From Haematococcus lacustris (taxonomy: Eukaryota > Chlorophyta > Chlorophyceae > Chlamydomonadales > Haematococcaceae): a stretch of 64,000 nucleotides of DNA. The stretch's first letter is position 1. Every line of letters begins with the position of its first letter. The notes beneath the pieces are model-generated. The model was given only the letters and a program-made list of their open reading frames with translations. It was not told the origin of the DNA and did not search any database. The stretch covers positions 6,015,431-6,079,430 of the forward strand of contig JASKMD010000004.1 in NCBI GenBank assembly GCA_030144725.1, in the 5' to 3' direction. Below, one piece after another: positions 22,868-36,428 of this stretch. The translations under genes were made by a program, and so were the position numbers.

Positions 22868-24893
22868 TTAGTATATTTCGGACTCGCCCTCAATGCTGCC
22901 AGGCTTGCCGTTGACGAAGGCCAGGGCTGCCCAGGTCAGAGCCCAGGCACCAAAGGCAGTCGGGAACACATCAAACAGGGAGCTGGCGTCAGTACCCAGG
23001 AAAGTGGCGACCTGCACACATCAGGACAAACGGTGCATATGCCCCATGACCCTCACATCCCTTCTACCCAGGAAACCAACTCTCCACGTCACAAGGTCAA
23101 CAACCTCAACCTCAGCAACAGGCAGCGCAGCCGCAGGAGTGGGCTCACCTGTGCAATGATGCCTGGACCAGAGTAGCCGCCCATGCGCAGCTGCTGGAAC
23201 ACGGCCGCAGCAAAGCCAAGCATGGCCAGCCTGCAGCAGCGGCAGGGGTCAGGGTGTGAGCGTAGACAGCAGGCTGGTGGTGACATGCAGCTTAGCAGCT
23301 TGCAGTACAAGCTTTGCCAGGTCACTCAGGACAGCCCTGGCCACTGCATGTGCCCACTTGTCACCACAGCTGGCTGGCCCTGGCAGCATCACAGGCAGGG
23401 TTGCAGGCGGCCAGCTGACCCACCTGCCATTGAAGACCTCGTTGGCCTTGGTGAAGCCACCGAAGTTGGAGATGCCCAGGAAGCGTTTGAAGTCCAGAGG
23501 GCTCACCGAGGCAGTGGGGGGCCCGGCAGGCCGCTTAGCTACGTCCTGCACAACCAGACAGCAGGAAGCTTGCACAGGGGCAGGCACTGCCTGGTGCCAC
23601 TGACCAGCTGGGGCAGCGTACTGGCTATTGGGCAGCAGCTCAGCACCCTTGATCCACCACAGGACCGTGGCATGCTGGCAGCCCAGCCCAGCCCAGCGCC
23701 TCTGCTCTGCCCCAGGACTCTGCTGCTGCTACTGCCGCCCCGCCACTGCGCATGCCTGACCTTGAGGTTCTCAGAGGAGAAGGTGGGGCTCCAGGGCACC
23801 AGGGCCGTGAAGGCGTTCTGCACCACCAGCAGACCCAGCAGGGTGGCGGCATTGGCGGGCGTGAAGGAGAAGCCTGCCAGGTTGAAGCCAGTGGACACCT
23901 GCTCCAGGATGTTGGGGTGGTTGGGCAAGGCCCACTGCACAGCACACAGAAGCGGCCAGAGCACACACGCACATCAGTCAAGCGCGCGATACCCTGCAGC
24001 AAACAGCTGCAGACACAGCACCCGGTAGCTGGCTGCTGGCTGCTGCCTGCTGAGAGGCTGCTGTGGTCGGGCGCTGCAGCTGGGTGCTGGCGGTCAGCGT
24101 GTGCTGCCCCACCTCACCTCCCAGAACAGGGCGGCGCTCAGGCCCACCATGGCCAGGCGGCCAGCAAACACCTCCCGGCGCCGAGTAAAGGCCGAGATCC
24201 AGCGGGTCACCTGCCACCAGGCCAGGCAGCAGCTGCGCTCAGCTCAGCTGTGGGTGAGGCAGCCGCAGCACCCTCTCAGGCGCACGACAGCACAGGGCAG
24301 GCCGGGTAAGCACTGGCAGCAGGCTGTGCAGGCAGCTGCTGACTGAGCCCCGCCTGGGTGCTGCCAGGTCTTGACGCGGGTGCTGCGCCCACCTTGGGCT
24401 CCCCTGCATCATACTCCGGCTTGCCACCTGCCCGCTGGATGAAGCTCTGGGCGCCAGTGGCCTGGGCTGAGCTGGCTGTGGACTGCTTGGCCTGGGAGCA
24501 ACACAGGGGGCAGCGGCATTGGCTGTGCTTGCAGACTGGCAGCATACCAGGACCAGCGACAGCAGTGAGGGGATGGGTAGGCGCTGGACAGCACACCTCG
24601 GCCAGCAGGTCGCTGCCCTTTTGCTGGACATTGCGGGCGCCCTGGCTTAGCTGGTCCTGCACCTCCTCCAGCTGGTCGTTCTCCTTGAACCGGAGCGGCC
24701 TGCGCGGCAGCAGGCACTCTCGCATCAGCTGTGACGCCCAAGGCTGGCTGTGACGCGAGCAGGGCCGTGCGAGGTGTTGAGCCGCAACCTGCCCGCCTCA
24801 CCGGCATCGCGACCCCAGAGGGCGAGACACTGGCGCACGGCAGGCAGCGCCGCGAGTGTTGAGGCAGGGTGCTGATGCGCGTGAGGCGATCAT
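22868..24893 (-). CDS. LHC-superfamily (PsbS/ELIP-like) protein, copy 4
   Basis: Exons as in copy 1 shifted by +17678. Virtually identical to copy 3, including the exon-6 variant, so these two are the most recent duplicates. Frame intact. Confidence 0.85.
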
Positions 24894-26612
24894 TGTGACT
24901 GTGGTTTATGGACTGCTGTGTAAGACTGGCTGTGCTGGCTTGCTACTGTCCAGAGCTGTTAGTTGCGACTATGCACGATTGTGAGTGCGAGTGCGGTGTT
25001 GTACTCTACTCGCGGCTTACTCCTGTGACGGGAGTGAGATGCGGCCAGGTCGTGATGCATAAACCGGCAAGCCGTCCCATTGCGTGGAGCTGCGCGGCCT
25101 GCACGCCCGGCAATGACGTGCTGTGGCAAGACGGCATTGTGCCAGTATGATGTGACCGCCCTAGCCTACTGCTATGTAGATGCCCAATCGTACACAGCAC
25201 CCACACTCTTAGGACAAGTCAGAGATAGCGCTGCTTGCATGCAGCGACAGACCTCTCTCTACACCTGTGCACATAGTTTACATTCTACGCACCATCCTTG
25301 AGTCCAAGCACTGGCCAGCATTGTGTCGAGATATAGTCTGCCTGGCATGCTGGGCAACTGACTTAGGTTGGATGCAGGTGGTCTAAGTTGTCCATCTCAG
25401 TAGCTGGTGTGGATGATGAATGGTTGGTTGTGAGACGGGGCCTGCACATCACACTAGGGTGCAGCTACCAGTGATTGGCAAGGGTGTGCCGTTGGACAGT
25501 CAGTATGATGATGCAAGGCTCGTACCCTGGCCTATGTTGTTGCCGCAAAGCCCATTACAGTGGTCAGAACTGGAGCACATCCTTCATTGTCAAGCTTTGT
25601 AGGCCACTGTGACGTTCTAGACAGTACATCATAGTATCATTCAGCTTATGACTGCGTCTATATTGGATGTGGACACACCTGATCATTGTCGTTACTTTGT
25701 CTTCATTCTACTTCGTCTCAGCACTGAGGGAGACTGGTTGGGGTTCACGCTTTCATACCACCTTACGTCACAAGGCATGGCACTAGACGCTATTGGCTAG
25801 ACAGGCAAGCAACTAAATTCATATACAATTATGGCAATGCACACAAGATATTGCATTACTCTCTGCCAATCACGATCACTTACTTTGATTTTCTCACCAT
25901 CTCTCGTGATCCGCATGTACGCATCAGTATTTTCTTTGACTCTATTTTCTTTGACCTCGCTGCCCTTCTGCCCTGACCCATATGTCCAACTAAGGTCACG
26001 CTATCGCCCTGTTGTTTACTAAGTTGATCCCATACATAATGCAATTGGCCAACCAAAATAAGTGACATTGACATGCATGCAATGTTCTCCCCACTTAGTT
26101 TCCTTTGTAAGACTAGCTCATGCAAGTACTGGGAATACTCCACTGCTACATACTCCACATGGCTGTAGTGTTAAGGATATTCTTGACCATCTTGGCACGG
26201 GAAGAGATGAGCATCCACATGCACAACATGACAGGTAACGAGGTTGGGTACAACCGATGGTTGATGGTAGGTTTATATATATACTTCATTGCTTACAACC
26301 CGTCCTCATGTGGTTGTGAGGCATGGTCATCACCCCATATACTACACTCACGAGAACCCTTGAACCGTGCCATTGCAGTGTTGCGACAGATTTACACACA
26401 CATCCCTCAACACCATGATGTGAAGCTTAGCCTGATTCAGTGATCACCATTTCTAAAGCTCCTCAAACACAACCCAACAGGAGGCATCATCTGTGTCTAC
26501 AACCAATCGTGCCTGATCACAAGTGCATGCAACTACTGATTGTCAACACGCTGGGCAGCAGCTGACTGCCTGGTACTGTGATATGAAGGGGTATCTGCCA
26601 CACATGTGCAGC

Positions 26613-28638
26613 TTAGTATATTTCGGACTCGCCCTCAATGCTGCCAGGCTTGCCGTTGACGAAGGCCAGGGCTGCCCAGGTCAGAGCCCAGGCACCAAAG
26701 GCAGTCGGGAACACATCAAACAGGGAGCTGGCGTCAGTACCCAGGAAAGTGGCGACCTGCACACATCAGGACAAACGGTGCATGTGCCCCATGACCCTCA
26801 CATCCCTTCTACCCAGGAAACCAACTCTCCACGTCACAAGGTCAACAACCTCAACCTCAGCAACAGGCAGCGCAGCCGCAGGAGTGGGCTCACCTGTGCA
26901 ATGATGCCTGGACCAGAGTAGCCGCCCATGCGCAGCTGCTGGAACACGGCCGCAGCAAAGCCAAGCATGGCCAGCCTGAAGCAGCGGCAGGGGTCAGGGT
27001 GTGAGTGTAGACAGAAGGCTGGTGGTGACATGCAGCTTAGCAGCTTGCAGTACAAGCTTTGCCAGGTCACTCAGGACAGCCCTGACCACTGCATGTGCCC
27101 ACTTGTCACCACAGCTGGCTGGCCCTGGCAGCATCACAGGCAGGGTTGCAGGCGGCCAGCTGACCCACCTGCCATTGAAGACCTCGTTGGCCTTGGTGAA
27201 GCCACCGAAGTTGGAGATGCCCAGGAAGCGTTTGAAGTCCAGAGGGCTCACCGAGGCAGTGGGGGGCCCGGCAGGCCGCTTAGCCACGTCCTGCAGAACC
27301 AGGCAGCAGGAAGCTTGCACAGGGGCAGGCACTGCCTGGTGCCACTGACCAGCTGGGGCAGCGTACTGGCTATTGGGCAGCAGCTCAGCACCCTTGATCC
27401 ACCACAGGACCGTGGCATGCTGGCAGCCCAGCCCAGCCCAGCGCCTCTGCTCTGCCCCAGGACTCTGCTGCTGCTACTGCCGCCCCGCCACTGCGCATGC
27501 CTGACCTTGAGGTTCTCAGAGGAGAAGGTGGGGCTCCAGGGCACCAGGGCCGTGAAGGCGTTCTGCACCACCAGCAGACCCAGCAGGGTGGCGGCATTGG
27601 CGGGCGTGAAGGAGAAGCCTGCCAGGTTGAAGCCAGTGGACACCTGCTCCAGGATGTTGGGGTGGTTGGGCAAGGCCCACTGCACAGCACACAGAAGCGG
27701 CCAGAGCACACACGTACATCAGTCAAGCGCGCGATACCCTGCAGCAAACAGCTGCTGACACAGCACCCGGTAGCTGGCTGCTGGCTGCTGCCTGCTGAGA
27801 GGCTGCTGTGGTCGGGCGCTGCAGCTGGGTGCTGGCGGTCAGCGTGTGCTGCCCCACCTCACCTCCCAGAACAGGGCGGCGCTCAGGCCCACCATGGCCA
27901 GGCGGCCAGCAAACACCTCCCGGCGCCGAGTAAAGGCCGAGATCCAGCGGGTCACCTGCCACCAGGCCAGGCAGCAGCTGCGCTCAGCTCAGCTGTGGGT
28001 GAGGCAGCCGCAGCACCCTCTCAGGCGCACGACAGCACAGGGCAGGCCGGGCAAGCACTGGCAGCAGGCTGTGCAGGCAGCTGCTGACTGAGCCCCGCCT
28101 GGGTGCTGCCAGGTCTTGACGCGGGTGCTGCGCCCACCTTGGGCTCCCCTGCATCATACTCCGGCTTGCCACCTGCCCGCTGGATGAAGCTCTGGGCGCC
28201 AGTGGCCTGGGCTGAGCTGGCTGTGGACTGCTTGGCCTGGGAGCAACACAGGGGGCAGCGGCATTGGCTGTGCTTGCAGACTGGCAGCATACCAGGACCA
28301 GCGACAGCAGTGAGGGGATGGGTAGGCGCTGGACAGCACACCTCGGCCAGCAGGTCGCTGCCCTTTTGCTGGACATTGCGGGCGCCCTGGCTTAGCTGGT
28401 CCTGCACCTCCTCCAGCTGGTCGTTCTCCTTGAACCGGAGCGGCCTGCGCGGCAGCAGGCACTCTCGCATCAGCTGTGACGCCCAAGGCTGGCTGTGACG
28501 CGAGCAGGGCCGTGCGAGGTGTTGAGCCGCAACCTGCCCGCCTCACCGGCATCGCGACCCCAGAGGGCGAGACACTGGCACACGGCAGGCAGCGCCGCGA
28601 GTGTTGAGGCAGGGTGCTGATGCGCGTGAGGCGATCAT
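26613..28638 (-). CDS. LHC-superfamily (PsbS/ELIP-like) protein, copy 5
   Basis: Exons as in copy 1 shifted by +21423. Shares intron variants with copy 2 (AGAAGG near 27014, GGGCAAGC near 28050) although copies 3 and 4 lie between them, which points to unequal crossing-over or conversion. Its promoter side (from 28690) carries variants otherwise typical of copy 6. Frame intact. Confidence 0.85.
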
Positions 28639-30089
28639 TGTGACTGTGGTTTATGGACTGCTGTGTAAGACTGGCTGTGCTGGCTTGCTGCTGTCCAGAG
28701 CTGTTGGTTGCGAATATGCACGATTGTGAGTGCGAGTGCGGTGTTGTACTCTACTCGCGGCTTACTCCTGTGACGGGAGTGAGATGCGGCCAGGTCGTGA
28801 TGCATAAACCGGCAAGCCGTCCCATTGCGTGGAGCTGCGCGCCCTGCACGCCCGGCAATGACGTGCTGTGGCAAGACGGCATTGTGCCAGTATGATGTGA
28901 CCTGCCCCAGCCTACTGCTATGTAGATCCCCAATCGTACACAGCACCCACACTCTTAGGACAAGTCAGAGATAGCGCTGCTTGCATGCAGCGACAGACCT
29001 CTCTCTACACCTGTGCACATAGTTTACATTCTACGCACCATCCTTGAGTCCAAGCACTGGCCAGCATTGTGTCGAGATATAGTCTGCCTGGCATGCTGGG
29101 CAACTGACTTAGGTTGGATGCAGGTGGTCTAAGTTGTCCATCTCAGTAGCTGGTGTGGATGATGAATGGTTGGTTGTGAGACGGGGCCTGCACATCACAC
29201 TAGGGTGCAGCTACCAGTGATTGGCAAGGGTGTGCCGTTGGACAGTCAGTATGATGATGCAAGGCTCGTACCCTGGCCTATGTTGTTGCCGCAAAGCCCA
29301 TTACAGTGGTCAGAACTGGAGCACATCCTTCATTGTCAAGCTTTGTAGGCCACTGTGACGTTCTAGACAGTACATCATAGTATCATTCAGCTTATGACTG
29401 CGTCTATATTGGATGTGGACACACCTGATCATTGTCGTTACTTTGTCTTCATTCTACTTCGTCTCAGCACTGAGGGAGACTGGTTGGGGTTCACGCTTTC
29501 ATACCACCTTACGTCACAAGGCATGGCACTAGACGCTATTGGCTAGACAGGCAAGCAACTAAATTCATATACAATTATGACAATGCACACAAGATACTGC
29601 ATTACTCTCTGCCAATCACGATCACCTACTTTGTTTTTCTCACCATCTCTCGTGATCCGCATGTACGCATCAGTATTTTGTTTGACTCTATTTTCTTCGA
29701 CCTCGCTGCCCTTCTGCCCTGACCCATATGTCCAAGTAAGGTCACGCTATCGCCCTGTTGTTTACTAAGTTGATCCCATACATAATGCAATTGGCCAACC
29801 AAAATAAGTGACATTGACATGCATGCAATGTTCTCCCCACTTAGTTTCCTTTGTAAGACTAGCTCATGCAAGTACTGGGAATACTCCACTGCTACGTACT
29901 CCACATGGCTGTAGTGTTAAGGATATTCTTGACCATCTTGGCACGGGAAGAGATGAGCATCCACATGCACAACATGACAGGTAACGAGGTTGGGTACAAC
30001 CGATGGTTGATGGTAGGTTCATATACACTTCAATGCTTACAACCCGTCCTCATGTGGTTGTGAGGCATGGTCACCACACTCACGAGAAC

Positions 30090-30386
30090 TGTAACGTGCA
30101 GCCTTTTAAAGGCGACACTGGACATTTGAACCATGTGTAACACTGAGCCGGCCGGAGGGCACCGAAGTGCGGGTACTGAAACCGTCGGCCACAAGGGGTC
30201 ACTGTGAGAAGGCTAGGGCTTAGAACGGGGCCCCCTGGGATCGAACCAGTTGTCCTCGCAGCTTACGCTGCTAGGCTTAACCTGCCAACTCACACTAACG
30301 CGGTGTGACCGATATCCTGTAGCTGCCTCGGGTTAACCGCGACCGCCCAGACGATACTAAGGGACTACGCGGAGCGCGCCCTTACA
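30090..30386. mobile_element. 297-bp solo-LTR- or SINE-like insertion in unit 6
   Basis: Starts TGTAACG, ends CTTACA, and is flanked by the direct repeat AGAAC (30085-30089, 30387-30391), which is single in other units. TG...CA ends and a 5-bp target duplication are the hallmark of an LTR. However, the minus strand contains TGGTTCGATCCCA (about 30236-30248), a good tRNA B-box/T-arm, preceded by a hairpin GCAGC-GTAA-GCTGC, so a tRNA-derived SINE or a TRIM-type element is an alternative. It sits beyond the polyadenylation signal of gene copy 6 and probably does not affect the protein. Confidence 0.8.
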
Positions 30387-30646
30387 AGAACCCTTGAACC
30401 GTGCCATTGCAGCATTGCGACAGATTTACACACACATCCCTCAACACCATGATGTGAAGCTTAGCCTGATTCAGTGATCACCATTTCTAAAGCTCCTCAA
30501 ACACAACCCAACAGGAGGCATCATCTGTGTCTACAACCAATCGTGCCTGATCACAAGTGCATGCAACTACTGATTGTCAACACGCTGGGCAGCAGCTGAC
30601 TGCCTGGTACTGTGATATGAAGGGGTATCTGCCACACATGTGCAGC

Positions 30647-32672
30647 TTAGTATATTTCAGACTCGCCCTCAATGCTGCCAGGCTTGCCGTTGACGAAGGC
30701 CAGGGCTGCCCAGGTCAAAGCCCAGGCACCAAAGGCAGTGGGGAACACATCGAACAGGGAGCTGGCGTCAGTACCCAGGAAAGTGGCGACCTGCACACAT
30801 CAGGACAAACGGTGCATGTGCCCCATGACCCTCACATCCCTTCTACCCAGGAAACCAGCTCTCCAGGTCACAAGGTCAACAACCTCAACCTCAGCAACAG
30901 GCAGCGCAGCCGCAGGAGTGGGCTCACCTGTGCAATGATGCCTGGACCAGAGTAGCCGCCCATGCGCAGCTGCTGGAACACGGCCGCAGCAAAGCCAAGC
31001 ATGGCCAGCCTGCAGCAGCGGCAGGGGTCAGGGTGTGAGTGTAGACAGAAGGCTGGTGGTGACATGCAGCTTAGCAGCTTGCAGTACAAGCTTTGCCAGG
31101 TCACTCAGGACAGCCCTGGCCACTGCATGTGCCCACTTGTCACCACAGCTGGCTGGCCCTGGCAGCATCACAGGCAGGGTTGCAGGCGGCCAGCTGACCC
31201 ACCTGCCATTGAAGACCTCGTTGGCCTTGGTGAAGCCACCGAAGTTGGAGATGCCCAGGAAGCGTTTGAAGTCCAGAGGGCTCACCGAGGCAGTTGGGGG
31301 CCCGGCAGGCCGCTTAGCCACGTCCTGCAGAACCAGGCAGCAGGAAGCTTGCACAGGGGCAGGCACTGCCTGGTGCCACTGACCAGCTGGGGCAGCGTAC
31401 TGGCTATTGGGCAGCAGCTCAGCACCCTTGATCCACCACAGGACCGTGGCATGCTGGCAGCCCAGCCCAGCCCAGCGCCTCTGCTCTGCCCCAGGACTCT
31501 GCTGCTGCTACTGCCGCCCCGCCACTGCGCATGCCTGACCTTGAGGTTCTCAGGGGAGAAGGTGGGGCTCCAGGGCACCAGGGCCGTGAAGGCGTTCTGC
31601 ACCACCAGCAGACCCAGCAGGGTGGCGGCATTGGCGGGCGTGAAGGAGAAGCCTGCCAGGTTGAAGCCAGTGGACACCTGCTCCAGGATGTTGGGGTGGT
31701 TGGGCAAGGCCCACTGCACAGCACACAGAAGCGGCCAGAGCACACACGCACATCAGTCAAGCGCGCGATACCCTGCAGCAAACAGCTGCAGACGCAGCAC
31801 CCGGTAGCTGGCTGCTGGCTGCTGCCTGCTGAGAGGCTGCTGTGGTCGGGCGCTGCAGCTGGGTGCTGGCGGTCAGCGTGTGCTGCCCCACCTCACCTCC
31901 CAGAACAGGGCGGCGCTCAGGCCCACCATGGCCAGGCGGCCAGCAAACACCTCCCGGCGCCGAGTGAAGGCCGAGATCCAGCGGGTCACCTGCCACCAAA
32001 CCAGGCAGCAGCAGCGCTCAGCTCAGCTGTGGGTGAGGCAGCCGCAGCACCCTCTCAGGCGCACGACAGCACAGGGCAGGCCGGGCAAGCACTGGCAGCA
32101 GGCTGTGCAGGCAGCTGCTGACTGAGCCCCGCCTGGGTGCTGCCAGGTCTTGACGCGGGTGCTGCGCCCACCTTGGGCTCCCCTGCATCATACTCGGGCT
32201 TGCCACCTGCCCGCTGCAGGAAGCTCTGGGCGCCAGTGGCCTGGGCTGAGCTGGCTGTGGACTGCTTGGCCTGGGAGCAAAACAGGGGGCAGCAGCATTG
32301 GCTGTGCTTGCAGACTGGCAGCATACCAGGACCAGCGACAGCAGTGAGGGGATGGGTAGGCGCTGGACAGCACACCTCGGCCAGCAGATCGCTGCCCTTT
32401 TGCTGGACATTGCGGGCGCCCTGGCTCAGCTGGTCCTGCACCTCCTCCAGCTGGTCGTTCTCCTTGAACCGGAGCGGCCTGCGCGGCAGCAGGCACCCTC
32501 GCATCAGCTGTGACGCCCAAGGCTGGCTGTGACGCGAGCAGGGCCGTGCGAGGTGCTGAGCCGCAGCCTGCCCGCCTCACCGGCATCGCGAACCCAGAGG
32601 GCGAGACACTGGCGCACGGCAGGCAGCGCCGCGAGTGTTGAGGCAGGGTGCTGATGCGCGTGAGGCGATCAT
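30647..32672 (-). CDS. LHC-superfamily (PsbS/ELIP-like) protein, copy 6
   Basis: Exons as in copy 1 shifted by +25457. Intact, but with amino-acid changes shared with copy 7: Glu to Gly in MRECLL (MRGCLL) and Ser to Pro in TFSSENLK (TFSPENLK). It has its own Ile to Leu in SFIQRAGG. Older lineage of the array. Confidence 0.85.
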
Positions 32673-34402
32673 TGTGACTGTGGTTTATGGACTGCTGTGT
32701 AAGACTGGCTGTGCTGGCTTGCTGCTGTCCAGAGCTGTTGGTTGCGAATATGCACGATTGTGAGTGCGAGTGCGGTGTTGTACTCTACTCGCGGCTTACT
32801 CCTGTGACGGGAGTGAGATGCGGCCAGGTCGTGATGCATAAACCGGCAAGCCGTCCCATTGCGTGGAGCTGCGCGGCCTGCACGCCCGGCAATGACGTGC
32901 TGTGGCAAGACGGCATTGTGCCAGTATGATGTGACCGCCCTAGCCTACTGCTATGTAGATCCCCAATCGTACACAGCACCCACACTCTTAGGACAAGTCA
33001 GAGATAGCGCTGCTTGCATGCAGCGACAGACCTCTCTCTACACCTGTGCACATAGTTTACAAACTACCCATGGAAGACCGCACCATCCTTGAGTCCAATC
33101 ACTGGCCAGCATTGTGTCGAGATATAGTTTGCCTGGCATGCTGGGCAAGTGACTTAGGTTGGATGCAGGTGGTCTAAGTTGTCCATCTCAGTAGCTGGTG
33201 TGGATGATGAATGGTTGGTTGTGAAACGGGGCCTGCACATCACACTAGGGTGCAGCTACCAGTGATTGGCAAGGGAGTGCCGTTGGACAGTCAGTATGAT
33301 GATGCAAGGCTCGTACCCTGGCCTATGTTGTTGCCGCAAAACACGTTACAGTGGTCAGAACTGGAGCACATCCTTCATTGTCAAGCTTGTAGGCCACTGT
33401 GACGTTCTTGACAGTACATCATAGTATCATTCAGCTTATGACTGCGTCTATATTGGATGTGGACACACCTGATCATTGTCGTTACTTTGTCTTCATTCTA
33501 CTTTGTCTCAGCACTGAGGGAGACTGGTTGGGGTTCATGCTTTCATACCACCTTACGTCACAAGGCATGGCACTAGACGCTATTGGCTAGACAGGCAAGC
33601 AACTAAATTCATATACAATCATGACAATGCACACAAGATACTGCATTACTTTCTGCCAATCACGATCACCTACTTTGTTTTGCTCACCACCTCTCGTGAT
33701 TTGCATGTACGCATCAGTATTTTGTTCGACTCTATTTTCTTTGACCTCGCTGCCCTTCTGCCCTGACCCATATGTCCAAGTAAGGTCAAGCTATCGCCCT
33801 GTTGTTTACTAAGTTGATCCCATACATAATGCAATTGGCCAACCAAAATAAGTGACATTGACATGCATGCAATGCTCTCCCCACTTAGTTTTCTTTGTAA
33901 GACTAGCTCATGCAAGTACTGGGAATACTCCACTGCTACGTACTCCACATGGCTGTAGTGTTAAGGATATTCTTGACAATCTTTGCACGGGAAGAGATGA
34001 GCATCCACATGCACAACATGACAGGTAACGAGGTTGGGTACAACCGATGGTTGATGGTAGGTTTATATATATACTTCATTGCTTACAACCCGTCCTCATG
34101 TGGGTGTGAGGCATGGTCATCACCCCATATACTACACTCACGAGAACCCTTGAACCATGCCATTGCAGCATTGCGACAGATTTACACACACATCCCTCAA
34201 CACCATGATGTGAAGCTTAGCCTGATTCAGTGATCACCATTTCTAAAGCTCCTTAAACACAACCCAACAGGAGGCATCATCTGTGTCTACAACCAATCGT
34301 GCCTGATCACAAGTGCATGCAACTACTGATTGTCAACACGCTGGGCAGCAGCTGACTGCCTGGTACTGTGATATGAAGGGGTATCTGCCACACATGTGCA
34401 GC

Positions 34403-36428
34403 TTAGTATATTTCGGACTCGCCCTCAATGCTGCCAGGCTTGCCGTTGACGAAGGCCAGGGCTGCCCAGGTCAAAGCCCAGGCACCAAAGGCAGTCGGGA
34501 ACACATCAAACAGGGAGCTGGCGTCAGTACCCAGGAAAGTGGCGACCTGCACACATCAGGACAAATGGTGCATGTGCCCCATGACCCTCACATCCCTTCT
34601 ACCCAGGAAACCAGCTCTCCAGGTCACAAGGTCAACAACCTCAACCTCAGCAACAGGCAGCGCAGCCGCAGGAGTGGGCTCACCTGTGCAATGATGCCTG
34701 GACCAGAGTAGCCGCCCATGCGCAGCTGCTGGAACACGGCCGCAGCAAAGCCAAGCATGGCCAGCCTGCAGCAGCGGCAGGGGTCAGGGTGTGGGTGTAA
34801 ACAGCAGGCTGGTGGTGACATGCAGCTTAGCAGCTTGCAGTACAAGCTTTGCCAGGTCACTCAGGACAGCCCTGGCCACTGCATGTGCCCACTTGTCACC
34901 ACAGCTGGCTGGCCCTGGCAGCATCACAGGCAGGGTTGCAGGCGGCCAGCTGACCCACCTGCCATTGAAGACCTCGTTGGCCTTGGTGAAGCCACCGAAG
35001 TTGGAGATGCCCAGGAAGCGTTTGAAGTCCAGAGGGCTCACCGAGGCAGTTGGGGGCCCGGCAGGCCGCTTAGCCACGTCCTGCAGAACCAGGCAGCAGG
35101 AAGCTTGCACAGGGGCAGGCACTGCCTGGTGCCACTGACCAGCTGGGGCAGCGTACTGGCTATTGGGCAGCAGCTCAGCACCCTTGATCCACCACAGGAC
35201 CGTGGCATGCTGGCAGCCCAGCCCAGCCCAGCGCCTCTGCTCTGCCCCAGGACTCTGCTGCTGCTACTGCCGCCCCGCCACTGCGCATGCCTGACCTTGA
35301 GGTTCTCAGGGGAGAAGGTGGGGCTCCAGGGCACCAGGGCCGTGAAGGCGTTCTGCACCACCAGCAGACCCAGCAGGGTGGCGGCATTGGCGGGCGTGAA
35401 GGAGAAGCCTGCCAGGTTGAAGCCAGTGGACACCTGCTCCAGGATGTTGGGGTGGTTGGGCAAGGCCCACTGCACAGCACACAGAAGCGGCCAGAGCACA
35501 CACGCACATCAGTCAAGCGCGCGATACCCTGCAGCAAACAGCTGCAGACGCAGCACCCGGTAGCTGGCTGCTGGCTGCTGCCTGCTGAGAGGCTGCTGTG
35601 GTCGGGCGCTGCAGCTGGGTGCTGGCGGTCAGCGTGTGCTGCCCCACCTCACCTCCCAGAACAGGGCGGCGCTCAGGCCCACCATGGCCAGGCGGCCAGC
35701 AAACACCTCCCGGCGCCGAGTGAAGGCCGAGATCCAGCGGGTCACCTGCCGCCAGGCCAGGCAGCAGCAGCGCTCAGCTCAGCTGTGGGTGAGGCAGCCG
35801 CAGCACCCTCTCAGGCGCACGACAGCACAGGGCAGGCCGGGCAAGCACTGGCAGCAGGCTGTGCAGGCAGCTGCTGACTGAGCCCCGCCTGGGTGCTGCC
35901 AGGTCTTGATGCGGGTGCTGCGCCCACCTTGGGCTCCCCTGCATCATACTCCGGCTTGCCACCTGCCCGCTGGATGAAGCTCTGGGCGCCAGTAGCCTGG
36001 GCTGAGCTGGCTGTGGACTGCTTGGCCTGGGAGCAACACAGGGGGCAGCAGCGTTGGCTGTGCTTGCAGACTGGCAGCATACCAGGACCAGCGACAGCAG
36101 TGAGGGGATGGGTAGGCGCTGGACAGCACACCTCGGCCAGCAGATCGCTGCCCTTTTGCTGGACATTGCGGGCGCCCTGGCTTAGCTGGTCCTGCACCTC
36201 CTCCAGCTGGTCGTTCTCCTTGAACCGGAGCGGCCTGCGCGGCAGCAGGCACCCTCGCATCAGCTGTGACGCCCAAGGCTGGCTGTGACGCGAGCAGGGC
36301 CGTGCGAGGTGCTGAGCCGCAGCCTGCCCGCCTCACCGGCATCGCGAACCCAGAGGGCGAGACACTGGCGCTCGGCAGGCAGCGCCGCGAGTGTTGAGGC
36401 AGGGTGCTGATGCGCGTGAGGCGATCAT
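34403..36428 (-). CDS. LHC-superfamily (PsbS/ELIP-like) protein, copy 7
   Basis: Exons as in copy 1 shifted by +29213. Intact and of the copy-6 type (MRGCLL, SPENLK). The unit is truncated at 37168, 740 bp upstream of this gene's ATG, where an hAT-like element begins; the proximal promoter is retained. Confidence 0.85.

Noticed and set aside
30200..30310. True tRNA gene in the 297-bp insertion
   Set aside because: A B-box/T-arm is present, but I could not fold a convincing acceptor stem, D-arm and anticodon arm; treated as tRNA-like sequence only.
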